Part shown: positions 1 to 12,026 of the stretch, piece after piece
Numbering within the stretch: the first letter of the stretch is position 1
Layout: every line of letters begins with the position of its first letter
Assembly: GCA_010279815.1 (NCBI GenBank)
Contig: QEOQ01000191.1
Location: 857,341 to 921,340, forward strand
Length of the DNA stretch: 64,000 nt
Origin: Brachionus plicatilis
Lineage: Eukaryota; Rotifera; Eurotatoria; Ploima; Brachionidae
Reading direction: 5' to 3'
Position numbers and translations under genes: made by a program
Notes under the pieces: generated by a model
The model's database searches: none
Told to the model about the DNA's origin: nothing
The model's input: only the letters and a program-made list of their open reading frames with translations

Positions 1-633
1 AATTACTTAAGTACCAACAGACGAGGTTAAAAAATCATTTTGTTCGTTTACTAAAAGAGTTCGTAATGTAGAGAATTCAAAAGGAAATTATTCGAATAAT
101 TAATAAACTTTAAAAAAAATACTTTTTTTTTTTAATCCGATTTGAAAACACAAAGGAACAGTGATGAATATCGTATATCAAATAAAAGCTCAGCTTATTA
201 GTTTTAATTCAAGCACACAAACTTATACTTTGAACTAAGTAATTATAAATAAAATTTGAATTAAAGACTACCATATATTTTTCATAAAAAAGAATATATA
301 AAATAGTGAAGAAAATAATAATTTGTAAAAATTTTTATTTTTTTTATAAAATTGAATCTAATTTATAAGAGTGTTTAAAATTTGGTGTAAATATCTTGTT
401 CCGTTCAAAAGCTAAACGATCAAAATCAAAAAAATACCAAATTTTTTACTTTTTAAAAAAAGGTTAAAATTTAAGGGTTTTTTGAGTATATCTTTTGAAC
501 CGAATATAATAAAAAAAAGATCAATATATCATCTTGATCCTTGTTTGATTATCTATCAGATAATTTATAAAACTTATTAAAATAATATCATTATCTTGGA
601 GGACATTAAGATTATTAAAGTGGGGTCAAGATT
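1..633. other. AT-rich intergenic DNA
   Basis: Homopolymer-rich AT sequence. I see no convincing exon, RNA gene or transposon end here. Confidence 0.5.
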
Positions 634-885
634 ATGCCGTTTATTTCCGGTATAAACAAAGCAGATACATTATTCAAAGTGTTTTGTAATCATGAAGGTC
701 TAATGTATATATGTATAAAATTTCAAAAGTTTTGGATGAACCAATCACCAGATTTTATCGAAAACAAACTCACGCCAACCTTTATTGAACACCCGTTAGT
801 ATGTGGGTTAAAACGAGGGGTTTTGCCATTCGGACAAAGAGATAGAACACTCGAAGATACTTTTAGGAAAGAATGTAAATTTTAA
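634..885 (+). CDS. Unrecognised 83-codon open frame
   Basis: An ATG-to-stop frame of 83 codons. The second half (HPLVCGLKRGVLPFGQ) is less AT-biased than its surroundings, which is the only reason to list it. It has no signal peptide, no membrane segment and no family I recognise. It could be an exon of a decayed transposon or a chance frame. No splice partners or promoter are evident nearby. Confidence 0.15.
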   Translation: MPFISGINKADTLFKVFCNHEGLMYICIKFQKFWMNQSPDFIENKLTPTFIEHPLVCGLKRGVLPFGQRDRTLEDTFRKECKF

Positions 886-1262
886 AATTTATAATATTTG
901 CGCCTCGAAATTTTTTTTTGTTAGCTCCATTCTTCTTGTTGCTTTTTAGATATTCAGGGGAGAGAAAAGGTAAATTTTTTTTAATGTTCTAAGTAATTGC
1001 TTTAATGATTTTTTTTAAATTGGTTGGTTAAATTCACTGATGAAAAGTTCTTTGATCCTTAAGTTTTCTTTATCAATAGAATTTATCTTGAAATTTAGAT
1101 GGACAGTTTTTCTTCATCTTCACTTATAAAAAGGAATACATTTTTTTAACATATTACAAACAAAATCATATCTAAGGTCTTTTAAGTAAGAAAGCAGAAT
1201 AGTAGAATAATAGTATTGTGAATTTCAAATACAAATTGATCATAAATTTTTTATTTTTTAAA

Positions 1263-1652
1263 AATATTACGCCAGATTCAAATGACAAAAAAAAATTGAA
1301 TATAAAATTTTAAAAAAATCAAATAAACAAAAATTCTTCATTTTTTGATAGATTAAAATTAAATTAGATAAAAAATACTACAACAAAAATATAATTTCCT
1401 TACTTTTTTTTCTAAAATAAAATTTTTATTTTTTTTTTGGAAATTAAATCAATGATCGATTTAAATCATGATGTTTTATTTTTTATTTTGTTTTTTAACA
1501 TCGAAAAATTAATTTTGCTGCAGTTATTTTAAACATTTTTTATTAAATTCAAATATAATTTATCAAAAATGAAGAATTTTTTGTTCATTTGATTCTTTTT
1601 TAAAATTTTATATTTAATTTTTTTTGTCATGGCCGAATCTGGAGTAATTTTC
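1263..1652. repeat. Foldback element with about 90-bp arms
   Basis: The left arm (about 1263-1365, containing CCAGATTC and then a long A/T tract) is matched in inverse by about 1545-1652 (ending GAATCTGGAGTAAT). The arms differ by scattered substitutions and small indels. They enclose a non-coding centre of about 180 bp. This looks like a non-autonomous foldback or MITE. I could not define a target-site duplication. Confidence 0.6.
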
Positions 1653-2787
1653 GAAAAAAATAAATAAAAAGTATTTTAACTTCAACATGCCTTATATAAT
1701 CTGATTTAAGAAAGCTTTAATAGTAGCATTGACATTAAATTAATAGTCGTAGTGTAATTTTGCTTGTCTTCCATTTAATTATATCCATTTTGATATTATG
1801 CAATGATTTTACTAAAAAAATTTTAAATCATTAGACTTTATTCTAGTTTTTGAATTTAATCTATGTATTAAGTTTAATTTTTTGCTAGAATATAAGGCCA
1901 AACTGGACATTATTAATCGAAAATAAGCTTAAGTTTATCTATAAAGAAAACAATCATTTATGATTTGGATAGTAATAAATCCAAAGGAATGAATTTGAAG
2001 TTCGCATTATTTCTAATAGTACTAAAATTTATTTTATATATTTAATTAATTTTTTCCTATAAGAATATAGCAGTGAAATTTAAAAGGTTTTAAAATATTT
2101 TTCCTGGAATGGTTGATTTGTACACAAAAATTATGATATTGATATTTTTTATTTAAGAATTTATTTAATTCAGTTCTTGTAAAAACTCAAATCTCTTTTT
2201 TTTTAACTATCCAAATTTAAATCCATTTAGTATATTTTAGACATGTATCATTAATCAATTTAGATTTTTAGCATATTTTTGAAATACTATAAAAATGCTT
2301 GATTGATTTCGAATTTAAAAAAATAACTATTAAAAATCTGACTCATTCGTTTTCAATTTTTTTATGGATATATCTTTTAATTTAATTAAAAAACAAATTT
2401 ATTTTAATTATCTTTTTAGACAAATAAAGACAAAGATTTAAATTAGTTATTTTCAAACTGATTTACTTACAAAAAATGATTATAAAGAATCAAAACCGTG
2501 ATTAGCGATAGAAACACAAAAAGAAATTTTTTTAATCCCTGAAGAATTAAAAAAAAAAGCAGATAAAATAGAAAAATTGGCGCTAATTGAATCAATAAAA
2601 TAAATAAAAAACTAGACAAATACACAGACTTAGATATTGACATCAATAAGCTGTATAAAGCAAGAACATCAGAAATTTCAAAAGTTGTCCGAAAAAATTT
2701 GTTAGTTCAATATCAAATTAAATAATTTGCAAAAAAGAATAAAACTCAGACCTTTTTTAAGATTTAAATTTTTTAAAATAATTTTTA
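1653..2787. other. Intergenic, with a coding-like scrap at about 2530-2724
   Basis: Mostly AT-rich DNA. Around 2530-2724 the plus strand has coding-like stretches (for example IPEELKKKADKIEKL, then LDKYTDLDIDINKLYK in another frame) separated by stops and a frame change. This suggests a decayed lysine-rich exon of unknown origin. Nothing else is recognisable. Confidence 0.3.
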
Positions 2788-3270
2788 AAAATGCGGTACC
2801 TGTATGGTCTCCAATTCTTAAGAGAATTTTGAAAGGATTCAACGCAGAGCTACGAAATTTGTTTCTTCAATTAGAAACAGACCGTATGAAAGCAGATTTA
2901 AAGCTTTGAACATTCCAAATCTGGTGGAAAGAAGAAAAAGAGGTGATCTAATTCAATTATACAAGTTCATGCATGGAATAGAATTGGTTGAAAAAAGCAA
3001 CAATTTTAATGTCACAAAAAACCAAGAAGCAGGTCACTGCTTCAAATATCACAAAGAAATTTCGAGGCTTCAACATAGAGATAACTTTTTATTTAACAGA
3101 ACCTCTAGCATATGGAACTTGCTGCCAAATCAATTAGTTGAAGCCCCCAATGTTAACAGCTTTAAAGCAGGCATTGATTGCTTGATGAGCAGCAATCAAT
3201 CACATCAGCTGTCTTAGTGTGCCTTATCAGCACACTTGCTGGCTAGCTAGCTACAGTCTAAGCTATTACT
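2788..3270 (+). mobile_element. 5'-truncated non-LTR retrotransposon, 3' end
   Basis: Encodes only the extreme C-terminal part of a LINE polyprotein. After a frame change near 2850 the frame reads RIQRRATKFV, ERRKRGDLIQLYK, then FLFNRTSSIWNLLP. The same motif order occurs at the C-terminus of the longer LINE at 57.4-59.8 kb (ERRQRGDLIQLHK, then FFTNRTAGNWN). The frame stops at 3217 and a short 3' UTR follows. The reverse transcriptase core is absent, so this is a dead-on-arrival copy. Confidence 0.75.
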
Positions 3271-4592
3271 ACTTCCAAAAAATTATCAAATAATTTGAAT
3301 ATTTAAAATTTGATTAGAAAAAAATTTGGTGACCGACTAAAATTTCATATTTAAAAAAACAATTACATTGAAAAATCTGTTGGGATAATTTCTGTTTTTC
3401 GTTCACTGTTGGACATGGAGCAATTTACTAATTATTTATAAAATTCGATCACTAAAATTTAATAACTAAATACCTTCAAAATTAAATCTTAGAAATCGAA
3501 TTCGTAGTTAAATAAATAGATTGGTATTCAGAATATTTTCTAGAACATTCACAACCAAATTTCTCTGAAGCAGAATAATGAATATAGATTTTTATTTTTT
3601 AAGAAATTATATTCTTGAGAGCAGATTGCTGAAATTTAAATAATAAAATATTTAATAAATTTTTCTTGCTAAAAAACAAAATCAAAATTTTGTGAAATTC
3701 GCGTTGATTAAAATCTTTATAATTTTTGCCGTTACTCTATTCACTCGGTTTAAAATCATCTACTTAAATTGATAATTTTAATTAGTTAATTAGAGTATTA
3801 GCTGAAATAATTTTGTAAGAAATACTGATTTTTAAAATTTAAAATTGAATTCTAATTTGGAATTTGTTATTAGTAAGCCGGTATTCAATCTGTAAATTTT
3901 AAAAAATTAATCTTAAATATCATTGGGGTATTTTGGTCGAATTTTTTTCAAGCTGAACTATCCTTGAAAAAGTTATATAGAAAATCAATTTAATTATTAA
4001 AATAAATAAAAAGCCACCTTTGCAAAATAATTTGATCAATTTAATTTAATTGAGTCTTGAAAGCGAACAAAACAAAGGCGCTGCAATGAAATGAAAAAAA
4101 AATTTAAATAACTACCAAAAAAAAACAACTTAAAAGCTAAAATTGCTTTTTTTTTCATTAAATTTTAATATTTTAAAGAATTTTAAAAATTTAATTTAAA
4201 TAAATCATAGTTAAACAAAAGCGCTTTCAATCAAAATGCCGCCCAATATCAAATTTTGAAAACAAAATTCACAGTATATGTTTTTTTCATTAATTTAACG
4301 ACTCATTAATTAATTAAATTTTAAGAGATTTTTTTGATGATACCTTTAAGAAATTAAAAGCCTAATTTTAGATGATAGTTCCATGGCCAAAATATGATAT
4401 CTTATTAAAATATTAATTAAAATTCCAAAAAAGCTGGAATTTTTCATGAAAAACTCTATAAACCTGTCATATTAAATTAGAAATAAACTTGTTTTCGTTT
4501 GGCAATTCAAATGGTAGTGAAAAATACACATTATAATTACAATTTTAATTAATAACAATTGATTTAAAGATAGGCGATGGCATCTTTTTTGG
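3271..4592. other. Intergenic and upstream region of EF-hand gene copy 1
   Basis: AT-rich DNA with no exon or transposon end I can support. The last few hundred bases are presumably the promoter region of the gene starting at 4683. Confidence 0.45.
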
Positions 4593-4599
4593 TATAAAA
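4593..4599 (+). promoter_or_regulatory. TATA box of EF-hand gene copy 1
   Basis: TATAAAA lies 90 nt upstream of the ATG at 4683. The three paralogues have TATA-like elements at equivalent distances (about 72-75 nt). Confidence 0.6.
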
Positions 4600-4682
4600 A
4601 CAAGCTTAGAATATGTGTAGAATATCATTCCTTCTTTGAATTAAATTTATTATTTGCTTGGACAAATTTTTTAAAAGAAAAT

Positions 4683-6450
4683 ATGAGTTTCAATTACGAT
4701 GAGAGAACTTTGAGCAATTCGTTGGTCAGAAACAGTTTGGCTTCTGGTTCAATTGCTTATTCATCAGGCGGTTCATATGAAGCTAGCTCAGGCCAAAGAG
4801 CTTCAAGTCGCATTGCATCAGACTTATTGCTAAGTGCAGCCAGTGGTAATGCTGCTGGTTCTGGATCAGCTGGTTTCTCTGCTTCTTATGGTTCCTCAGC
4901 CGGATCAGCTTTGGTTGCTGGCAACTCAACTTCTTTGACATATGGTTCAGGTGCTGGTGCATCTTTAGCTTATGGTTCAGGTGCTGGTGCATCTTTAGCT
5001 TATGGTTCTGGTGCTGCAGGTGGTAGTTCAGTTTATTTGAGTGAAATTGAACAAGCTATTTTGAGATCATCTGATCCAATTTCTGTGAATGAATCAGAAG
5101 AAATAACTGTCAATGGTCAACGTGGTATTTGGGCCAATAAAGCCGAAGTAGTCAACTGGAGAGGCACTATTCCAATCACTCAATATTTAATCAATGAAGA
5201 CTCAAACCCTGAATTGATCACCAAACGAACTGCTCAACAATTGGAATACATTCAAGAATTGGCCATTAGATACTTGAGACCACCAACTCCACCAGCTCCG
5301 GGTGAAATTATCATCCAACAACAACCAAACACTTTGACCCCTCCAGCTCCACCGCTAATTATCCGTCAACAGCCAGCTAGACCAGCTACTCCAGAACCGC
5401 TAGTTGTTCGTGAAGCTCCACCACAACCACCTGCCCAAGTTGGACGTAAGTGTTTTCAACAACAAAAATTAAATTTTAACATGTCTTTATTAAATTTATT
5501 TATTTATTCTGAATAAAACAGGAAAAGTGGTAACTATTTCTGGCAAACGCATTCCACCACCACCAAGAAAAGTAGTGATTGAAAGACTTGCTCCTCTTCC
5601 AGCTAAACCACAATCAGTGATCATTGAAAGATGGTTGCCATACTCAGAAGTTAAACGAAGAGTCATATTCCAAAAGCCAGCTGAAGCCGATCCAGTTGTT
5701 GTTAAGCCAAGAAATGTAATTGTTCAATGGGAAGCTCCACAAGTGAACATTAGAAAAGAAATCAAATATTTAGGCGTAATTAGAGCTAATCCAGCCGAAT
5801 ATGTATCAAGATACGGTGCCAGCTTGAAACAATCAGGTGAACTACCATCATTTGTAACAGACATCAAAACTCCAGATGGTCTTGTGTTGGCTGCCAACTA
5901 CAGATACAACAGTTTGTATGAATTGGAAGGAGATGTGCAAGCATTGAGATTGATTGATTTGGACCGTGAAGGTTTGGCTGAATACAGATCATATTTGCAA
6001 AGATTGGGAATTACCTATGATGCTTCTTCCGCATCAGGTGGCGCTTCATTTGCTTCCTATTCGGCTGGTGGAGCATCTTACGGAGCTTCAGGAGCAGGAT
6101 ATAGCATTGGTGGTGGAGCTTCAGGAGCAGGATATAGCATTGGTGGTGGAGCTTCAGGTGCTGGATATAGCATTGGTGGTGGAGCTTCATTTGGTGCTGA
6201 ATCATCATCTGCTTCAAGAGTTTCAATTTCTGCTTTGGCCGAACAAATATTCAATCAATTGGATACAAATAGCGACAATTCTGTTACAATTGGTGAAGCT
6301 GAAAAAGCTGTTCTAAGATTGAACAGTCGTTTGGGAAGAAACTATGGAGAAGATGATTTGAGAGCTTTTTTCTCTAGACTTGATACAAACAGAGATGGAA
6401 GAATTGACATTAATGAATTTAGAAGAGCTTTCTACGGTTTATTAAATTAA
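4683..6450 (+). CDS. Gly/Ser/Ala-rich, Pro-rich protein with two EF hands (copy 1)
   Basis: Two exons, 4683-5445 and 5522-6450, joined across a 76-nt GT..AG phase-1 intron, giving 563 residues. N-terminus: silk-like low-complexity blocks built on YGSGAGASLA. Middle: a charged segment, then proline-rich repeats of the form PPxPLxIRxxP and KPxxVIIERWLPYSEVKRRV. C-terminal third: GASGAGYSIGG repeats (three units here), then two EF-hand loops. Loop 1 is DTNSDNSVTIGE and loop 2 DTNRDGRIDINE; both keep ligand positions 1, 3, 5 and 12. There is no signal peptide or membrane segment, so a calcium-responsive structural or cytoskeletal protein is plausible, but I do not recognise the family. The intron has no early stop on read-through, so a naive translation wrongly adds VSVFNNK-like residues. 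A poly(A) signal AATAAA lies at 6577-6582. Copy 1 is the most divergent paralogue at both ends. Confidence 0.9.
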
Positions 6451-6789
6451 ATCAATTTTCTTATTTAAACAATTGAAACAAATAGTCTAGATTGGTAAAA
6501 AATTTTAGAATCTTCATTTTTTATTAGTAGAACTTTTCTAAATTTTAATGATTTTAAAATTTGGCCATTAAATTTTAATAAATATTCTAATTTAATTAAT
6601 TTTTATATTCTTTTTCACGACACTAATACAAATATTTTTACGGTTTTCTTGTAGATTTTTAGAACTTTTTAAATTTTATTTTGCACAATATTTATAAATG
6701 TTTTCTGGCTTGCTTTTGCTCAAAATTTTATCATTCAAAGAATATTAAGATTGAAAACAATTCTGCAAAAAATTTTACTTGGATTTGAA
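6451..6789. other. 3' flank of EF-hand gene copy 1
   Basis: Contains the likely 3' UTR with AATAAA at 6577-6582. Otherwise AT-rich and featureless. Confidence 0.4.
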
Positions 6790-7195
6790 TTTAAGGTTAT
6801 TCCAGGCAAATTATCACAATTGGAAAGGTCACCCTTTTTCGGTATTCTTCCTATATGTCCTTTCGACCAATCTTCTGGAATAGCCTCTCGACCCAGATTG
6901 TAGAAAAAAGATCATACATTAAAGAGACAAATGTGTCTAGGTCAGCTTTAAACATCTCGGCTTGCTCTGGAGCTTTCCTGTTCTTCGAGGCTTTGATTGC
7001 ATCCAGAATATCAAATTCGTAAGGTGCATCTGTGTTAATAATTTTTAGGAGGCAGAGGTCTTGTTATCTCATCGGGAACTTTTTGATTTAGAACTTGCTT
7101 GAAGTGTTCTACCTATCCTGATGCTTGTTCTTGAGCTTTAATTAGGGTTATTCCTTTTGTGTTTTTTACCAATGCTGCCTTAGTTCTTATATTTT
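6790..7195 (-). mobile_element. LINE remnant, linker before the reverse transcriptase
   Basis: On the minus strand, broken frames read EHFKQVLNQKVPDEI, then APYEFDILDAIKASKNRKAP, then IPEDWSKGHIGRIPKKGD with stops and frame changes. This order (ExFxxVLN, EI..AIK..KN.KAPG, P.DW..g.I..IPKKGD) is typical of the endonuclease-RT linker and first RT block of many non-LTR retrotransposons. Both ends are truncated and no intact frame remains. Confidence 0.7.
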
Positions 7196-8784
7196 TCATG
7201 ATTTTAATGATCAAGTTTCAAGTTTCAAGGTTAATCAACAGGCTAGTGCCCCTATCTATACGAATGATTAAAACTTTATTTATTTAAATTAAACATAAAA
7301 GTATTCCTTAAAAATTTTTAATTATTAGAAAATTAAAAAAAAAATATTTGAAAAAATTTAACGATAAAATATTCAAGTTAAACAGTTTAAATTTTTTCAC
7401 AAATTCTAAAAGAACAAATTAATGCTTTTGAAAATTGAGAGCTTAAATGTTGAAAACTTCAACATTGATCATTTAATTACAAAGCAGTTTATAATCCTTG
7501 ATTAGAAATATTCAAATGTTCTTTCATCATTTTTCAATTTTGCCATCGATTCATGTAAATTATTACTGTTCCTTAAATTATATTTCAAACTCTTTAATGT
7601 CCCTTATGTCCATGAACATTCATGAACGATCACATTCATTTTCTTTCGATTTCACAACCTTCCATTTTCAAAAATATTAATGATTTTCATGATCAAGTCG
7701 AAAATTGGATACTAATTATAAACTAATTTTATTATTTAGTTGAAGGCATTGAAGTGTTCAATCAAAAAAATGAGTTTGGAGAAATTGAATTAAAATTGTA
7801 TCATTAAAATTTTTGTTGAATTAAAATCAAAAGAACTAAGGAAGTAATTCAATAATAATTTTATGTTGCATGATCTATTTTGTTCTTAAAAATGTTTTTT
7901 TGTACGATGGATAAAAAGGATGGGCAAAAAATTCATCAAAAACCTAAGAATATTAATAACAGCTATGTTTTGTTGAAATGAGGATTTAATTTGATCAGAA
8001 CAGTTTTAAATGCGTAATTAAATTTCATCGCAGATTTTTAAAGTTTATAAAATATCAATTTAATTTTACTTTTCCGGATTTTGCATAAATTTTCCGAAAT
8101 TAATGATATTTTACAAAAAATAATGAAAATAATTGCAAATTTTCGAAAATTTATCTAATTTAAAGTTATTATATTGAAATTATGGTAAGTTTAGGAAAAT
8201 TTATGTAAATCCTCATTTCAAATCACTGCCTTACATTACTGAATTAAATAAATAATATTTTAAAATTTGTATATTTAAAAAAAAAATAATAACGCTTAAT
8301 TTTTAAACCTTAATTAACACACTTTGAAAACTTTATTCTACGATATCTTTAAATTCAAATTAAATATGCTTATAATAATTATTATTTTATTTATTAGCTA
8401 AAGCTCCTTCAGATTATGGTATTCGATATATCTTGACTCGAAACCCTCTTTATCGTCCACCAGTCTGACAACCAAAAAGTCGATTCGTGACTGTAAGTAA
8501 TTTAGGTTTAAGGCCTCGAGATGTAAAATGTTCGAAGGACTAAGTTATTTTAGTTTTAGAATGGAACTGAACTGCTGAATTTTTGATTACCTGTATCATT
8601 TCAATCTTTTGATAGTAATTTCTGAGAAACAGTAAAGACATGGGAAGTTATAATCCAAAATGGTTCCAACAAAAGACTTATAAAAGTTCCCTAAAGTTTT
8701 AAAATTTAGATCCAATTTTTGTTTGATAAAATTTTTATTAAATTTAACCTAGAATTAAAATATTTTTTAATTTCATCAATAATT
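7196..8784. other. Intergenic, with one possible terminal exon near 8400
   Basis: Mostly AT-rich. At about 8399 an acceptor-like ..TTATTAG is followed by a short frame (KAPSDYGIRYILTRNPLYRP) ending in TGA near 8469. Its codon use looks coding, but I find no upstream exon, so it is not called as a gene. Confidence 0.25.
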
Positions 8785-9735
8785 GGTTATCCCTAAAACA
8801 CGGATCCGTTATACCTAAAACACGGGTTTTTTTTCCGGATTTTCAATGCCTAAAATACGGATCCGGACTCTGGAAAAACGCCTAAAAGACGGATCCAGAT
8901 TTAAAAATGTTAAGTTTCAAATGAAAAATTATTTAAATTACACAATTTTTATAATAAATGGTACGAAAAAATTTTAAAAAATTAAATTTTGTAAATTTGA
9001 GTACGTTTTGAGTCTAAGAAATTTTTTCTTAGTGACAATGTAACATTTAAATTTTCAAAACATTCTTCTTCAAATATATTTTTATATTTTACAAAATCAA
9101 CATTTAAAGCACCATATGGAACATCTTCAGGCATTCTGTAGTCCTAGGATATCGACTGAAACTGATGGACCAATAGTTACAATTTCGTCTAAATTGTCCC
9201 GATACTTTCTTCCTGATTTAGTATTCTTTTTTCCCTGCAACTTTGACAAAATAAATTTCTTTTTTTTTGGTTTCGATAAGTCATAAACACCAAGGCTTAT
9301 TTGAACAGCAACAATATATACACAATCAATTTTTTCTTTACACGTACAAGTCGTTATAGGATTCATTCTAACCACAAATACATTGTTATTTTCATCTTTA
9401 ATATTTAAAGTACCAGTCTAAAAACAAAAGTGAATAAGTCCCTGTGAGCTAAACCACTTAGCTCGCATTAATTTTGAGGCAACTCGGATTGAATTAGATT
9501 CTGGCGTTGTTTGTGATGTTGTATCTTTTTTTTGTGGTTATTTGCTCATCAGATTCCACACACGATAAATTTGAGGAGTTAGAGTCCGTCAATTCAAACT
9601 TGTTTAAAAAGCCTTCCAAATCTCTCTGTTTTATTTCTTCTGCAATAAACTTTATTATTAATTTTTTTCAATCCGGATCCGTGTTTTAGGATACGACAAA
9701 AATCCGTAAAATCGATCCGTGTTTTAGGGATAACC
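8785..9735 (-). mobile_element. Mutator-like (MULE) element with 9-bp target duplication
   Basis: Bounded by GGTTATCCCTAAAACACGG and its inverse at 9717-9735, and flanked by a perfect 9-bp direct repeat TCAATAATT (8776-8784 and 9736-9744). Nine-base duplications are typical of Mutator-like elements. Inside, the minus strand (about 9127-9420) encodes NPITTCTCKEKIDCVYIVAV followed by a basic stretch. This fits a SWIM zinc finger (CxCx(n)CxH), a domain found near the end of MULE transposases, with the last His replaced by Tyr. The DDE core is missing, so this is a non-autonomous, internally deleted copy of 951 bp. Extra CCTAAAACACGG motifs occur just inside the left end. Confidence 0.8.
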
Positions 9736-9906
9736 TCAATAATTGAATTAGGATTAAATTTAGATCGCAATTTATACCAAAAAACTTGATATTTTTTGAC
9801 TAGTTTGATTTTATTTCCATATAAATGTCAAATTTGTGATCGTTCATGAACTTTAAAGAAAATATGTAAATGGTCACGACTATAAATTTGTTACCTCTGA
9901 AAAGCT

Positions 9907-10906
9907 AACTACCGCCAAATTAGTGTTACAAGTAGCTTAGGAAAAATTCTAGAAAGAATGATCACTAAAAGGCTTTACACCTTTCTAGAAAATAAAGGTT
10001 TAATTTGTAAGGAACAATCTGGTTTCAGGCAGCATCGTAGAACTTCCGATAATCTTGTTTTCCTAACACAAAAAGTTTCGGAAACACTAACAAGGAAAAA
10101 AAAAGCTTGTACTTTTTTTTTTGATATTTCTAAAGCCTTTGATAAAGTTTGGCATATCGGTATCATCTATAAACTTATTAAAACTGAAGCCCCTCTATAT
10201 ATCATTGAATGGGTTAAAAATTTCCTAAATAATCGTAAGTTCTTTGTAAATCTCAATAACTATGAGTCTAAGCATGTTAATATTGAAACCGGTGTCCCTC
10301 AAGGTTCGGTAATTAGTCCTCTTCTATTTTCAATTTTTATCAATGATATACCTAAACAAAGCTCAAAAAAAATCCTCATAATCTTTCTTGTTTGCTGATG
10401 ACCTAGTCACATTTTTCATTTTCAAAAAATATGGAAACATTTCTAAGCAGGTAAATGGTTACCTTAAAAATATTGAAATTTGGTTAAAAAAATGGAGGCT
10501 TAAGATGTCTCCTGAAAAATGCAATTATAAAATTTTTTCAGGGAACCCCTCCAAAAATCAAAAGCTAAATTTAAGTCTTTTCGATAAGCAAATTCCATAT
10601 AGTAACTGTCCAATCTTCCTTGGGATAAAATTTGATAAAATTTGAAAACTTATGCTTTAAACCACATTGAATTTTCGATCTAGATGTCAAGACAGGATAA
10701 ATATAATCAAAATTCTTTCACACAAATCTTGGAATTTAAATGAAAAAACTCTATCGAGTATTTATAATGCTCTAATAGGGTCTTTAATTGATTACAGTTT
10801 CTTCATATTTAGTTTAGCTTCACATACTAATTTTCATAAATTACAAGTACTCCAAAATATATCCTATAAGGCGATTTATCACCTCTCGTATGAAACACCC
10901 TCATAA
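9907..10906 (+). mobile_element. Broken non-LTR reverse transcriptase
   Basis: Starts inside the RT domain (NYRQISVTSSLGKILERMI, equivalent to NYRPISLTS) and continues through FFDISKAFDKVWH (motif A), TGVPQGSVISPLLF (motif B) and FADDL (motif C, with F for the usual Y). A frameshift near 10388 separates motif B from motif C, and a stop at about 10643 separates the thumb from the C-terminal part. 5'-truncated and inactive. It belongs to a different LINE lineage from the copy at 57.4 kb, judging by low similarity in the shared motifs. Confidence 0.85.
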
Positions 10907-11677
10907 ATCTTCTTGAACATATATGAACAATAGCTAAAGGAGTTTCATTACTCAAAGTCTATTTAAATAATAAATAAACAATTAAAAAAAAAGCATTTGA
11001 ACATTACTCCATTGAAAAAAAATCAATTAAAATTTAAACTCAAATTTTTTTAAGATTGATAAAATAGCAAAAATAAAATCCAGTGCAAAAGAGTGAAAAT
11101 TGAGATAACTTGGTGAATTTCTTGGGCAAGATTGACAAAAATTAGGTAATAGGATTAATTCTATTACATTATTTAATAAAAATTAATATTTAACTTACGA
11201 TAAATTCAATTATGAAAATAACATTGAGAACTTTTTTTTTTAGTTATTTTGGTTTTTATTAAAAATCTTTTTGTATTGAAAAGAATTTTTTAAACTTGTG
11301 ATTTATTTAATTTGTAAGACTAATGTTTATTAGACAAAAATAAAATATTTTTAATTTAAAATTTTAGCAAAGTCATGTTAAATCATTTTTTTTTACTGAT
11401 GATTTGAAGGTGATGTAAAGTATAAAAACAAGGAAAAATAAAGATCAATTTTTCAGGTAATCTAAGACAAAAGCATGCTGCAGAACAGTATGTAGTCTGT
11501 TTCAATTTGATATATACAGAAACTACCATTAATTTTTTTCAAATCAATTGAACACTTTATCAAGATAATATTTTACTAAAAGTCAATAATACTCGCTAAT
11601 TATTTTTTCAATTAGACAATTATTTTTCTATTTTTTTGTTTTTTTTTTTTAATTTGCCTATGTGGCTGAAATAAATA

Positions 11678-11713
<36 letters not shown>

Positions 11714-12026
11714 CATTGACCAATTACCAATCAACCAATTTGGTCATCAAAATTTTTCACTAACCTGAGATGATACCATTGATCAGATCATCAACATGAT
11801 CCGAAGTAGGTTTTAAAGCATAAATGAGAACAAAAATTTGTACAATATAAAAATGATTTATTTAATCAAGATCAATATCAGATCAATATTTTCGAATTAA
11901 AATTTTATTTAAAAAAAAAACTACTTTTTTTCCTATTAAATATCTTAGGAAAAATTAATTAAAATATCAAAATGTCAATCGACGGCTAAGATATTCTTGA
12001 AAATTTCATTTCCGACAAATTAATTT
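10907..12026. other. Intergenic; possible LINE tail near 11650
   Basis: AT-rich. The stretch at 11650-11713 (CTATGTGGCTGAAATAAATA followed by AAT repeats) resembles the microsatellite tail of a non-LTR retrotransposon, possibly that of the RT fragment upstream. I see no other feature. Confidence 0.35.
11679..11713. repeat. (AAT)n microsatellite
   Basis: About eleven uninterrupted AAT units following an AAATAAAT lead. Possibly a LINE 3' tail. Confidence 0.85.

Noticed and set aside
5446..5516. Continuation of exon 1 of the EF-hand genes into MSLLNLFIYSE
   Set aside because: This is the translated 76-nt intron; GTAAGT and ACAG borders and the restored phase support splicing.
5954..6316. Alternative-frame proteins rich in Leu/His over the EF-hand genes (also near 31.1, 35.5, 60.4 and 61.6 kb)
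   Set aside because: They are shadows of the glycine/alanine repeats read in other frames and recur only because the gene recurs.
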